From Schoenoplectus triqueter (lineage: Eukaryota > Streptophyta > Magnoliopsida > Poales > Cyperaceae): a stretch of DNA of 30,148 bases. Shown here piece by piece: positions 1 through 10,809 of the stretch (positions within the stretch are counted from its first letter, which is position 1; each line of letters begins with the position of its first letter). The stretch spans positions 1 to 30,148 of the forward strand of contig CAXKVV010000449.1 in the NCBI GenBank assembly GCA_964058805.1, read 5' to 3'. The notes below the pieces were generated by a model. It had not been told where the DNA came from. It did not search any database and worked only from the letters and a program-made list of their open reading frames with translations. Position numbers and translations under genes: made by a program.

Positions 1-1187
1 GTTTACCGTTAGTTAATCTATGACGGTAAACTTACAATGCCACAGGGTAGAAATATAATAATAGCAAATCCTGTGATGACGTTTCTATATGAATTTACAT
101 TATCACATCAGTTACAGTAAACGTACTTAATTATGTTTTAAGATTGTCTTTACTTTGTATCGTACATTAATCATTATTGCAAATATTGAAGAAAAGATTC
201 TCGACACAATGGCTCAAATTAAAGAGAGAAAAAAAAAGATACAAGCTCGAAGCCTTAAATCATAAATGCGAACGTGCTATTTTGAAAACCAAAATCTTCC
301 AACAATTACCAGTATAAGGTATATATGTGCTGGTAGAACATTTCATCAAGAGCAAAACCAGTTGGAGTAGAAGAAAAATAATAAAATATAAAAGAAGATA
401 ATGGAAAAGATCTATCATAAACGTTTACCATCTGCAATAAAGATCTATCAAGGTTAATCTTTTCACATATATATATCTGAAAGTCAAAGGTGACGATATT
501 TTTGTATATAGTGACGACTTTGATCGCCACAAAATACCTATTTCTTGTAGTATTCACCTGCCATATTTGCCAATTCAAAGCATCATAAAGAATTGTTTTA
601 TATATATTATGCCATTCAACCTGAAATAATACTCCCATTTCTCTCTTCTGCTTCATCAATTCATGCACTCAAAATAAAACCTCTTTTTGAACCATTAATT
701 AACATATTAAATTAGTCTATTATTACTAGAGAGACAAAAGTTAATTGCAGTAATTTGTCACCGGCTTATCCCCAAACACACATGAACAGACACAGACGCA
801 TCGTCACATGAAGGAGATGATGTTCAGTTTAATTAATGATGTACAAGAAAATAAAGTTTTCAGTTAGATAATTTTAAATATTAAAATACAGTGATTGCAT
901 TAGAACCTTGTTTTTTAATTACGGTTTCAGATGTCAATTTATGATGACATGTAGGTCGTGATCGTACTTACAAAATTCGAATGAATACTTTACAATCATT
1001 TAAAATTAAATGATTTAATCTTATTTATTTGTAAAAAAAATAAGAAATTTTATGAAAGCATGGTAGGCGGGTGATATTATTCATTGCTTCTTGCACGACC
1101 AATTAAGTGAGCACCAAGCACCAGATAATAAATATTAAGTAATTCATGGAGTTGTAGCCACGTACGTTAGAATTAAATCAGCCAACA
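1..1187. other. AT-rich region without recognisable gene
   Basis: I recognise no gene here. The longest open frame is 120 codons on the - strand (668-306). It matches no family I know, has no start context or splice support, and lies in very AT-rich DNA, so I do not call it. The region ends at the 9-bp target duplication of the MULE to its right. Confidence 0.5.
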
Positions 1188-1196
1188 TAGGTTCCC
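1188..1196. repeat. 9-bp target site duplication of the MULE, left copy
   Basis: TAGGTTCCC directly precedes the left TIR and recurs exactly at 4482-4490 directly after the right TIR. Confidence 0.95.
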
Positions 1197-1460
1197 CAGA
1201 TTTTTTTATTTTAATAAATAAAATAAATAAATATAGCAAATTGGTCATCTCTCCTCATTTTTGCATAATTAGCCAGAAACTCGAGTCTGAGTTTTTTTTA
1301 CACAGAAACGAAAAAAAAAATTATCTGGACCCGAGTTTTTTTTTTACGTTTGTGTGTTATACTAAAAACAAAACACAACAGTCAGTAGATTGATCTAAAA
1401 TATTACAACAAAAATTAAAATAAACACACCCAGTACATTTGAAAATTGCAGGTGTCTGGA

Positions 1461-1510
1461 CCGAGTTTTAAACTCGGCCCAGTACACCTGGAACCGAGTT
1501 TTAAACTCGG
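1461..1510. repeat. Paired 17-nt palindromes next to the MULE left TIR
   Basis: CCGAGTTTTAAACTCGG occurs at 1461-1477 and again at 1494-1510: 8-bp arms around one base. The same palindrome with C in the centre lies in the right TIR region at 4382-4398. A 16-bp direct repeat CACACCCAGTACATTT (near 1425-1440 and 1536-1551) brackets the left pair. Confidence 0.85.
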
Positions 1511-1593
1511 TCCCAGTATCATGCTATTATATAGCACACCCAGTACATTTCTTCTTCATCTTCCTTCAACTAACCATTTCTTCAAAATCGCCA

Positions 1594-4125
1594 TTGTTAC
1601 TGTTGCAAGAGCTTCCAACTAGAAATTTATTTTTCGACAGATCCAGGTTCGATCCGTATTCACCACTCTCGTGTCATCAACGTTGTAAGTTTTTTTTTCT
1701 ATTTGGACTATTATTTTTTGTTGTAAAATTAAAATACACTAACAATAGGGTTTATCGTTCATACTGTAGAGACGAAAATGTTGTTGATCAATGTGTATCA
1801 CGGAGGTCAAATATTGAAAACTTCTCACGGATTACGATATTCAAGCCGCGTGCACAGGGGCGGAGCCAAAAAATCCAACTGGGGGGGGGGGGGGCAGAAA
1901 ATCTAACTACTTAATATCGCCCGGCAAAGAACCAGCGAATTGGACCAAAGAAAAATGTATGGAGCAAGCCAGCTAATGTGTTGTAGCCTGTTGAAAATGT
2001 CAAATGTGAAGGATTATTTAATTATTTTGTGAAGCAATTTAAAGCCCAGCATATAGTGGACTAGAGTTTTGGGCCAAAAAGAAACATATAACAAGTTGTA
2101 TATTTAAACCCAATTCACTAATAGTTACAATATAAAACAGAACAATTATAATCAACTGCCTACCCCTGTCAGGCTATAGCTTTGCCCCTGCGCGTGCACA
2201 TTTTCTGTCGACGAGGCAATCAATCTTCGTGACTTGAAGAGACAGATTCATACTAGTTTAGAACTGCTCCCTAGCCAATTCAATATCAGCATTAGTGCAC
2301 GGATCAACACTGCCCCAGCAGGTTCGAGTAGTTTTTTTATAGCTTATTTGAGGTTGTTTCTGATGAAATTCGGGGAATGATTAAAACAACAATTTCGTAC
2401 CACTTACTCGGGTATAAAACAATGGAGCTAGTAGTTGAATCCGAACCAATATCCAGTTCTGATAACTATGATCCAACTAGTATTCCTGGAAGTAGTAATC
2501 CAGTAATGGCTGAGGAAAGAACTCACTCCCGAGCTCGAGAGCAGCGACCATCCCGTGTTTCGGTACAAAATATGGATGTGAATGTGGATGTGGATGTGGA
2601 TGAGGATGACGAAGAGGAAGATTGGCACCTAGATGTCGAGGAGGATGACATTCAGGATGCAACAGATATAAATATGGATGAAAATGATGATGCGGTAGAT
2701 GTCGAAGAAATAGTTATTGAGTGACAAATATTTGTTCCTTTTATCAATCGGGGAATGAAGCACCCGTGTGCACATTTTGCTGATAATATATCAATACCGT
2801 ATGCAGATGAGCCTTATTTTCGCAAATCACCTAGAATTGATGAACAATTTGGTGTCGGTTAGCAGTTCAGTACGAAATCAGAGTTGAAAGTGAAAATCGC
2901 TAATTTTCATGTTCAACGAAATATAGAATTAGAGGTAACAAATAATAGCAAATCAAAATTAGTGATGAAATATAAAGATTCTAACTGTTCATGGAGGATG
3001 TATGCCACACCCAATATAACGGGTATTTAGGAGAGCAAAACAAATCCGCTCGAGCACCCTTGTACAAGAACTATCATATAAAAAAAATAAATGCTCTTTT
3101 TAAATAAGCTGCAAGATATAAGAAGCCATGGAGATGTGAGAAATATATGTAAAAAATTAATAGTTTTAGACCGGCATCTTATAAATTTATCAGAAAAGAA
3201 GGAATCATGCAAGAAAATCTCCCAACGGAACAAGTGTCCAACAGAAAGACACGAAATAACAGAAACCGCAATAATCAACCCGTCGCAGCTGAGGAAGTGT
3301 CAGCCGAGGAATTCCATTATGAGGAGTTAACCTCAGAGCAAGTGGCCGCATTACATCAAGAAAGATGGGCACAACATCTAGACGAGGGTCTCAATCGATG
3401 GGGAATAATGACAAGCAACGGTTCAGAATCATTGAACAATGTGTTCAGGATCGCCAGACAACTTTTGGTATGTGCTATCGTCGAGAACACGTGGCATAAA
3501 TGTGTTGAGTAGTTCTATCAGCGTCGATAAATTGCAGCAGCTTGGGAAGCCTAAGGTCTGGTATTCTCCCAAAAGGTTACCGAAATGATAAAATATCGCG
3601 ATGATAAGGGGAGAACTTACGATGCCATACCACTGGATTGGGGTATCAACAACTACGATATTTACAAAAAAAAATGGCCTTATCGAGACGGTAATATTCT
3701 ATGCTTATATAATTTTTTATTTAATTTTAAAATTTAAGCAATAATTTATAATTTCTATTTAAAATAATAGGGACAAAGGGGTGAAATGAAATATGAGGTT
3801 GAATTAGCCATGACGGGAATTGGTAATTGTTGGTGTCAGAAACCACAATTGACCGGCATCTCATGCGATCACTTGCTTGTTGTTTGTTCATTCAGAAGGC
3901 TGGATTACACTCAGTACGTTAGTCCATATTATACCATCCAGTACTACATTAACACATGGTCTGGTCATTGGCGTAGTTATGGCAATAAACGAGATTGACC
4001 AATTTACAATGGTCCGGTCATCAGGCAGGAGAAGGAAGATACGCATTCCAATGGTTATGGATGAAATGGAGGGTCGTATCAACATGCTGCCAACTCGAGG
4101 TCGAGCTCATTCCAACAGAGCATGA
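1594..4125 (+). pseudogene. Decayed MULE transposase
   Basis: Fragments in shifting + frames resemble plant MuDR-type transposases. The N-terminal part (1750-1850 and 2209-2480) reads through LKRQIHTSLELLPSQFNI and MIKTTISYHLLGYKTMEL. An acidic Asp/Glu-rich linker follows at 2560-2720. Next comes the MuDR-type DNA-binding region at about 2860-3030, with FSTKSELKVKIANFHVQRN and CSWRMYATPNITGI. The segment with RWGIMTSNGSESLNNVF lies at 3397-3445. A SWIM zinc finger lies at 3828-3872 with C, C, C and H in CxCx9CxH spacing, followed by YVSPYYTIQYYINTWSG. In-frame stops (for example at 2722, 2860 and 3028), frameshifts and the hAT MITE at 1855-2190 break the frame. Only about 370 bp separate the DNA-binding region from RWGIMTSN, where intact relatives carry the DDE catalytic core, so the core appears deleted. 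About 3690-3770 looks like an intron. Confidence 0.85.
1855..2190. mobile_element. Nonautonomous hAT-type MITE nested in the MULE
   Basis: A 336-bp element. The left end CAGGGGCGGAGCCA is mirrored by the right end, whose reverse complement is CAGGGGCAAAGCTA. It is flanked by a perfect 8-bp duplication CGCGTGCA (1847-1854 and 2191-2198), the length typical of hAT. It contains a G homopolymer near 1880-1893 and no coding sequence. Removing the element and one duplication restores continuous MULE transposase reading through the site, so it entered after the MULE. Confidence 0.92.
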
Positions 4126-4481
4126 TTTAGATTACTAGTGTGTTTATGTTTTTTTGTTGTTATATTTATCAGAACAATTGAATTTTAATTGTTGTTGTAA
4201 TATTTCAATTTGTTTGACACTATTTTAGAATAATGTATTAATCGTGCTTATATTTGACTTTATAAAACTTTATTTTAATTTTTGTTGTAATATTTTAGAT
4301 CAATCTACTGACTGTTGTGTCAAACTCGGGTCCAAGTAAAAAAAAATCGTTTCTGTGTAAAAATAAAAAAAAAATCCGGACCCGAGTTTCAAACTCGGTC
4401 TGGCTAATTATGCAAAAGTGAGGAGAGAGATGGCCAGTTTGCTATATTTATTTATTTTATTTATTAAAATAAAAAAATCTG

Positions 4482-4490
4482 TAGGTTCCC
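4482..4490. repeat. 9-bp target site duplication of the MULE, right copy
   Basis: TAGGTTCCC, identical to 1188-1196, abuts the end of the right TIR at 4481. Confidence 0.95.
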
Positions 4491-6800
4491 GCATGAATTA
4501 ATTATAAAATAAGAATATTAGAAAAGGTGCCGTTGTAAATTGTATTATATCTAGACAGTTCTGTTCAGGAACCCGTCTATTGGATTTAATGTGGTTGTAA
4601 CAAATTAATGTTTTGTTTAATCAACAGAAATGAAAATGGGAATTTAACTATCACTAATTTGAATGATGAATCAGTAAAAAAAAACTATCGTGTCAGATGT
4701 ATGACCTGAGTGACGAGTGAGTATGAGAAGTTATTAAACTGCTGAGATGGAGAGATCACAAGAGATAATGAAAGATGAATTATCGGATTAGAGTTTAGCA
4801 AAAAAAAATATATAAACTATTTTATTCGACTCGAGTCAAGTTACGAGCTGAACCAACTCCAACTCAAACTCAGCTCATTTAAGATTAACTCGAGCCCAAA
4901 TTGAGCCACGAACTTGAACTTTTTTATGCAACCCTACTTCTAACATAGCTTTGAATTTTGGTCCCCGTTGTTTGTATTGGTATATATTATGTGAACAACA
5001 AACTTCCATATATAGGTGATTTATGCAATAACTGATCAAATGGTTATAAAAATTGTGATAAAAAAAATCAGAAACGTAAATGTAATTTTGCATAGGTTTT
5101 GTGTAAATTTTGGTAGAACTGGAAAATCAATTGACAAACGAGAAATCAGTTCAAAAGGCTAATGGTTCTGTTTTAATTGGTGATCAAATAGACAAATTAC
5201 ATCAAATATGATACACAACACACATAACAGTTATTTGATATAGAATCCATACAACAGCCTGATATATACATAGAGATATCGTAACAATATTGTGGTTGTT
5301 ATCCCGAATTTTCTTAAAATAACTAAATTGGTTTTTAGATTTATTTTATTTGTACCAAGGTTATCCTGAACTTTTAAAAAAAAATACTATATTTGTCCTT
5401 AAGCATTTCTTTAGAATAACTAAATTGAACCTTAAATTTTAAATTAGTTATAACAAATAAAAATCAATTGTGTCTCTAAACTTTTTGAAAATAAAAATCC
5501 TTGAACTTTCATTTCTTTCTAGAGATCAATTATTGTTCCAACCTCATTGATCAACTTTATTCGACCGAACTTGATTAGTACGACTAGTGAAAATTTGATC
5601 ACATACGAGTCTAAATATATTTTTTTATTTGTCTCGTTTCGGTAGAGTTAGGTTCAATTTCATTCATTTAAAAACTAATAAAATATGCTAACATGTTTCG
5701 AAACCAACATTACATTTACATCCGTACGCCATTTTTCTTTTTTTTTTATAGAAAATTAATTAGTTGTAAGACAGATTAGACTGGATAAGCCAATAAGGTC
5801 GAACGAAATTTTAGGTGCAAACGAAATTTTAAGAATCAGTTTAATATTTTTGAAACAGTTCAGAGATCAAACTATTTTTTTATTTCAGAAGTTTAAGAAC
5901 TTATTTAATATAGTAACCAGTTTAATAGTTTTGAAAATGATCTATTTGGTTTTTCTAAAGCTTAAGGACAGACTTCGTAATTTTTTTTATATAAAAAAAA
6001 ATTAAGGATTGACTTAGTGGTGACAAAAATTTAGGGAACACTACAAACTTATTTAGTTTTAGAGATCAGAAATGAATTCTCCCAAATAATAATAATAATA
6101 ATAATAATAATTGTACTTAGAAAATTTTAACGTAACAACCTTATTTTTTTAATAAAATCAGCTTTCCTTATTCAATATAGTTTCTTCTTGGATCTAGTGG
6201 CGACCGGGAACGGTAATAACTATCTAAAATAATATTGTTAAGCAGTTAAATCTGAGCACCATAAAATTGCTTTTAATTCGGTACTGATTAAAGATGAGGA
6301 TAAAGTCACCAAATTTATATAAAAAAAAGATTTGATAATGCATTGAAAGTCGATATTTTGAAATGATTTGACATTGTTGATATGGTTCTAAAATAAACTT
6401 CATAACATTTGAGTAATTAATAACAAGAAGATTCCCTAGAAGTCCAAATACATAATTAGTTTTTTGATCGAACGATCAAACTGAAATTATATCTTGACCT
6501 TCCCTTCATTATATATCAGAATAACTCGGCCTGATATCCAATAAACCAGGTCAATATATCCGTCCCTTTACACAAATGCAAGTCTCAGGTGCGTGGTTGA
6601 ATTATCTCTGTAGCTTTGTACATATGTAAATTGTATACCGAGTCACTTCCATTCCAATGGTTGACCCTCTGTTCCTAATTTCGGGGTCCACAAATCTGTT
6701 GGTGAGACCATGACAGTAGCGTATTCGAATGATTTGTTACACAGTTGATCAGGAGGAGATTTATGTTATCAATGACAAGGGCATTTTGGTACATTATCTC
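4491..6800. other. AT-rich intergenic DNA upstream of the expansin
   Basis: No gene recognised. About 4790-4935 is rich in CTCGAG/GAGCTC-type motifs and ends in GCAACCCTAC, resembling the end of a hAT-type MITE like the one at 18314-18743, but I found no matching target duplication. 5290-6080 is highly AT-rich with recurring motifs of the AACTAAATTGG and TTTAGAGATCAA kind, possibly a decayed repeat. A short (AAT)n microsatellite lies at about 6087-6110. Confidence 0.5.
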
Positions 6801-6856
6801 ACAAAACACAATCGTGGCGCCAACTTATAAAATACAAGCGTACGTGACAGCCAGAC

Positions 6857-6863
6857 TATAAAT
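6857..6863 (+). promoter_or_regulatory. Probable TATA box of the expansin gene
   Basis: TATAAAT lies 128 bp before the start codon, so transcription would begin near 6885-6895 and leave a 5' leader of roughly 95 nt. A second candidate, TATAAAATA, is at 6826-6834. The leader holds a short repeat of GAGACCTGA-like units at 6893-6914. Confidence 0.55.
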
Positions 6864-6984
6864 TAGGTACAGTAAGGTATCCTTTCCAGGCTGAGACCTG
6901 AGACCTGATACCTGAATAATTATACACAGTTCAGCTCTATTTGCACTTCCACATCTTAAGATTTTTGAAGGATTAGTGATTGCC

Positions 6985-8347
6985 ATGGCTTCTTTCTTGC
7001 GCTTTCATGCTGTGGTGGCTTTGGTTCTAGCGGTAATGATGGTTACAGTTGAAGCATATTTTCAAACTTCTGACTGGGCTTCTGCACATGCAACCTTTTA
7101 CGGGGACTCATCCGGTGTGTCTGACGACATGGGTATGCTTAAATCAGTCATAATTTCTTAATATCAATCATGTTTTCGCCCTTAAAATTTTATAATAGAG
7201 ACATCTGGAGTAATTCTGAAATCATGCATTGAAAACCATTAACCAATGACACAAAATATGTCAATATAATATGCAGGCGGAGCTTGTGGATATTCAAACA
7301 TGTATGGAATTGGATTTGGTACCAATACTGCCGCATTGAGCACTCCCCTCTTTAATAATGGGAAAGGCTGTGGTGGCTGCTATGAAATTCGTTGTTATGG
7401 GTCGCCATACTGCATACCTGGTGCTTCCTCAGTTGTTGTTACTGGTACAAATCTATGCCCACCCAACTGGGCAGAGGATTCAAACAATGGCGGGTGGTGC
7501 AATCCTCCAAATATGCACTTTGACATGTCTATGCCTGCATGGTTGTCATTCGGTCGGTACGAGGGTGGTATTGTACCAGTCATGTATCGCAGGTAGCTAA
7601 CGTATTTCCTTCTCTTTTACTCTTTTTGCCTTTGCCATAGCAAATTAGCAACTAAATTATAATTAGGTGCAGTTCCAATTTTTTGCATTATGAAAGAACA
7701 TATATATGCAAACTTATAGTTGGCACTTGGTGAAATCCAATATCAGGAAAGAATATACTTTCTCTATTATACACTTATTTTTCTATTTTTAAAAACAGAG
7801 CTCCAGTTAGCACCGATATATACCTTTTCAGAAATTTGAACCTGAATCTCTCCGTATAGAGATGAGACTCGTCATCATTTGTGCTATCATACATTGATAA
7901 TGACATGATCCACATGCAGTTTTGATTAAGCTGGGGGTTCTAGGAACATATTTTACATAATTTTCGTTCAGTGCATTATCCAGAACATGTGAAATATAAT
8001 ACATGAAGAATAACATAATACAATATTTGAAACATAGGGTTCAATGCCAGAGGACTGGCGGTATCAAGTTCTCATTCTCTGGCAATGAATACTGGCTACT
8101 GGTAACCGTGTTGAATGTAGCTGGGCCAGGGGATGTCAGTGCCATGTCAGTCAAGGGTGATAACACAGACTGGATCCCGATGAGCCAAAACTGGGGTGTC
8201 ATGTGGCAAGCCTTCTCAAACTTAGGCGGTCAGGGGCTCTCCTTCCAGATCGCGGCTGGCAGCTCGTCAGACACGATCATTTGCAACAATGTGGCCGATG
8301 CTTATTGGGGACTTGGCATGACTTACCAGGCATTTAACAACTTTTGA
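6985..8347 (+). CDS. EXPA: Alpha-expansin, complete, three exons
   Basis: Encodes a 257-residue secreted wall-loosening protein that acts without hydrolysis, by weakening cellulose-matrix contacts. Exons are 6985-7132, 7277-7592 and 8038-8347, with GT..AG introns of 144 and 445 bp; stop TGA at 8345-8347. The start sits in a good context (GCCATGGCT). Residues 1-24 are a signal peptide with likely cleavage after VEA. Domain 1 (about 32-155, GH45-like) has ATFYG (36-40), GGACGYSNMYG (50-60), GTNTAALSTPLFNNG (64-78), paired cysteines, the alpha-expansin region GGWCNPP (121-127) and the HFD motif (130-132). Domain 2 (about 156-257) starts at RRVQC and is the CBM63-like beta sandwich with NVAGPGDV. 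Length and intron positions suit EXPA. Domain 2 is rather divergent from common EXPAs (GNEYWLLVTVLNV, ending TYQAFNNF), so it may belong to a less typical EXPA subgroup; I cannot assign the number. No defect seen. Confidence 0.95.
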
Positions 8348-8478
8348 GGTGGATACTAAATAGTTAGATTGGTGCAAAGCCATAAAAAATGAGGGGCTAA
8401 TTTGGCGATTTTGCCTTTTTACCCTGTTTCATTTTTTTTTGTTTGATATGTACATTTAAGTTTTGTCCATATCAGGTT

Positions 8479-8603
8479 CCCTTAAGTCTGTTTAAGATTT
8501 AAAGAGGAAAGTATTTGCATAGAGCTTGGTTCAATTATATATATTTGGCATGTCTATACCTGACTCCCTTAAATCTGTTTAGATTTAAAGAGGAAAGTGT
8601 TTG
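8479..8603 (+). repeat. Direct duplication in the expansin 3' region
   Basis: About 38 bp (CCCTTAAGTCTGTTTAAGAT followed by TTAAAGAGGAAAGT) at 8479-8517 recurs at 8566-8603 with a few changes. It lies 130-255 bp after the stop codon, so it is probably in the 3' UTR. A candidate poly(A) signal, AATCAATGAA, follows near 8622. No canonical AATAAA is seen nearby. Confidence 0.8.
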
Positions 8604-8639
8604 TACAATTAAAGCTTCTTTTAATCAATGAACGACACT

Positions 8640-9940
8640 CTGTTTTAGGCTGCCTTTCTTTACATTGGCTTTCTACTTACATTTTGTCGGTGTTCCCAGT
8701 AACTGCATGTTTTGCCAATTGCTATAGAATGTTTGTTGGAATTATTTAAATTAATTATGAAATAATTTTATTATTTTTATGGGCATATGTGATATAATTA
8801 TATATTAAAATTGTGGACTGTCAAAATTCGAATTAAAGTGATCAAAATTAGTAAATTGTTGGGTAATATACGTCATGCGAATCGGGTCATAGAATGCACA
8901 TTTGTATTTTTTTCTGATTTAATGATGTTTTAAATATTATAAAATTATAAATTGATATTATTGAGTTATTGGTCTTTGAATAACGCAACTGAACACATGT
9001 ATAATTATCAAAAACTAGATATACACATGATTATAAATTTGGATTCATTGAAAATATTAATAAAATGGATATCTCCATTTAGTTGTTTAAATGGAGAGAC
9101 ATAAAGAAAGTAAAAAAGACATCTGAAGTTGTTTTACATTTCGTTGGTTTTGAGTGAAAAAAAATTATTGGTCGTAACTTTCTCTCACTGCCGAAATCCA
9201 TTTGCTATTTCCATTGGCTATCTTGACAATTAAAATTGATAAAGCAAATCGACTCGCCCATTAATTATTTTATTTGTCAACCGAATTGAAAATTCAATAT
9301 TCTTTCAAGCATATCGAGTAATTGGCAAAAGGGGATTGATTATAGCAAAATAAAATAAATTAACCGACTTGTTGATGGCGGCTAAATTTTTGCTATAAAT
9401 ATGTATGCATGAGTATAATTTAAAGCATACAATGAGATCCAAGATACGTCCAAGATACAATAATATAAGAAATAAGATACATAGTATAGTACAGTCAAAT
9501 CTCATTTGATAATTGTCATTTAAATTTTAGGGATGCAGAGACTAGACAAAATTAGACAATTATCTAAATTTGACAGTCTATTTGACAAGTTACGTCAGTG
9601 CAGAGCAGAAAATTAATTACGAAAGTGTCATTTTTACAATTTCATTCTATTCAGAGATGTCACTCTTAAAATGAATTATCAATTTGATGACGTGACATAA
9701 AAAATTAATTTTGACAATCGACATCGATGCGAATGCTCTCACTAAAGTGATATTGGGAATTGAGAACTTGATCCAAAAGGTAATTTAGATAGCAAGTTCC
9801 ATCAAGTGATATCAAAGTCGTCTCTAGCTGAATCATTAAGTTTTGATAATTTTAGCAATTATGTTAAGTTTAAAGTTAAAGCTGATTTTATAATTATGAT
9901 TCAATATTTTTTTTGAAATTTGCTTTTGCAGCTTCAAATC
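8640..9940. other. AT-rich DNA with possible degraded TE pieces
   Basis: No gene. A TGTTGGAATTATTTAAATTA start at 8734 and a TATAAATATG box at 9394 could be remains of an LTR, but I found no matching end or duplication. CAGTCAAATCTCATTTGATAA from 9492 looks like one terminus of an Emigrant/pogo-type MITE preceded by TA; the other terminus is not visible. Confidence 0.35.
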
Positions 9941-10034
9941 TGAAATGTCGTGACTTGGCAGATCCCAAAAAACCCTAAGTCTACACCTGCACCAGGCGCT
10001 TATTGGTGTCTTCTCACTCTCACCTACGCAAACG

Positions 10035-10042
10035 GCCATGAA
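10035..10042. repeat. 8-bp hAT target duplication, left copy
   Basis: GCCATGAA, identical to 12417-12424. The duplicated site contains the ATG of LINE ORF1. Confidence 0.93.
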
Positions 10043-10344
10043 TAGGGCTGTCAACGCATCCCGTTTCACCGTTTCGCCGTTCCGTTTCGTGACAAACGAA
10101 ATGAAACAGTTAAAAAATTTTGTTGTGTTTCGTTAACGAAACAGTTAACGGTACTCTATTCCATTCCGTTTGTGGAACGAAACGGATAACGAAATTTATC
10201 AATTCCGTTTCGTCATTTTCGTTTGTTTCGTAAATAATTCTACACGGCTGCTATATATGAATTGCAGCCGCGAATTATGATTAAAGCTAGGGTTATAGTC
10301 TTATAGACATAATCGATGCGCGGCGCCGAATATCGATCGTATCG

Positions 10345-10440
10345 TATCTCTCTCTCTCTCTCGTCTTGTCCGTCTGCGCGGCGCTCTCATTTCTTTCGCT
10401 CCTCTCCTCTCTGAGAGAAAACCCTAACCCTAAATCTCTT
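10345..10440 (+). promoter_or_regulatory. CT-rich leader with telo-box inside the hAT element
   Basis: A (CT)n run near 10348-10362 is followed by pyrimidine-rich DNA and AAACCCTAACCCTAAA (about 10419-10434). The latter matches the telo-box seen in promoters and leaders of plant growth-related and ribosomal protein genes. It is probably the transposase gene's own 5' region or a captured host leader. The role is inferred. Confidence 0.4.
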
Positions 10441-10809
10441 ACCGCTGTCTCGCTCAGCCGATCTGGCGATTTCCTCTCTGATCTCTATCGCCTCTCTGCC
10501 ACTGTCACACTTTTAACCACTCTCTCTCTTGTCTCGCTCACTCAGAACTTGTTAGTGGGTTTTTAAGTAAGAAGTGCTAGATGATGATCCATCATGGCCG
10601 TAAATCTTGTCCATGGTGTGCGCGTGCGACTGTCGTCAGCGATCTGTCCCTGTTTCCGGTGCGGCAGCCAAGGGCTAAGAGAAAGGTGAAATATCACTAA
10701 CCGAGAGACAGGTGACAGTGGTAGTTGATGCAGGCCTCGTCATCGCCTGCAAGTAGGCACCAGGTGATGAAATCTTTGTTTATATATTATTTTGTTCAAG
10801 TTCTGAGAT

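Larger units (their letters stand above)
1197..4481 (+). mobile_element. Mutator-like DNA transposon (MULE) with long TIRs
   Basis: A complete but dead MULE of 3285 bp. The left TIR runs 1197-1424 and the right TIR is about 4269-4481; both begin CAGATTTTTTTATTTTAATA and stay alignable through the motif GTCAGTAGATTGATCTAAAA. The element is flanked by a perfect 9-bp direct repeat TAGGTTCCC (1188-1196 and 4482-4490), the target duplication length usual for MULEs. It carries decayed transposase coding sequence on the + strand, including a SWIM zinc finger, and was itself invaded by a hAT MITE at 1855-2190. TIR similarity is high but interrupted by indels and A/T homopolymer changes, so the insertion is not recent. 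The catalytic core of the transposase is largely missing, so it cannot be autonomous. Confidence 0.95.

Noticed and set aside
306..668. 120-codon open frame on the - strand
   Set aside because: No recognisable domain, very AT-rich, no splice or promoter support. Chance cannot be excluded.
4790..4935. Possible hAT-type MITE ending GCAACCCTAC
   Set aside because: Termini only loosely similar and flanks do not match as an 8-bp duplication.
8734..9530. Possible LTR beginning TGTTGGAATTA with a TATA box at 9394
   Set aside because: No matching 3' end, target duplication or second copy was found.
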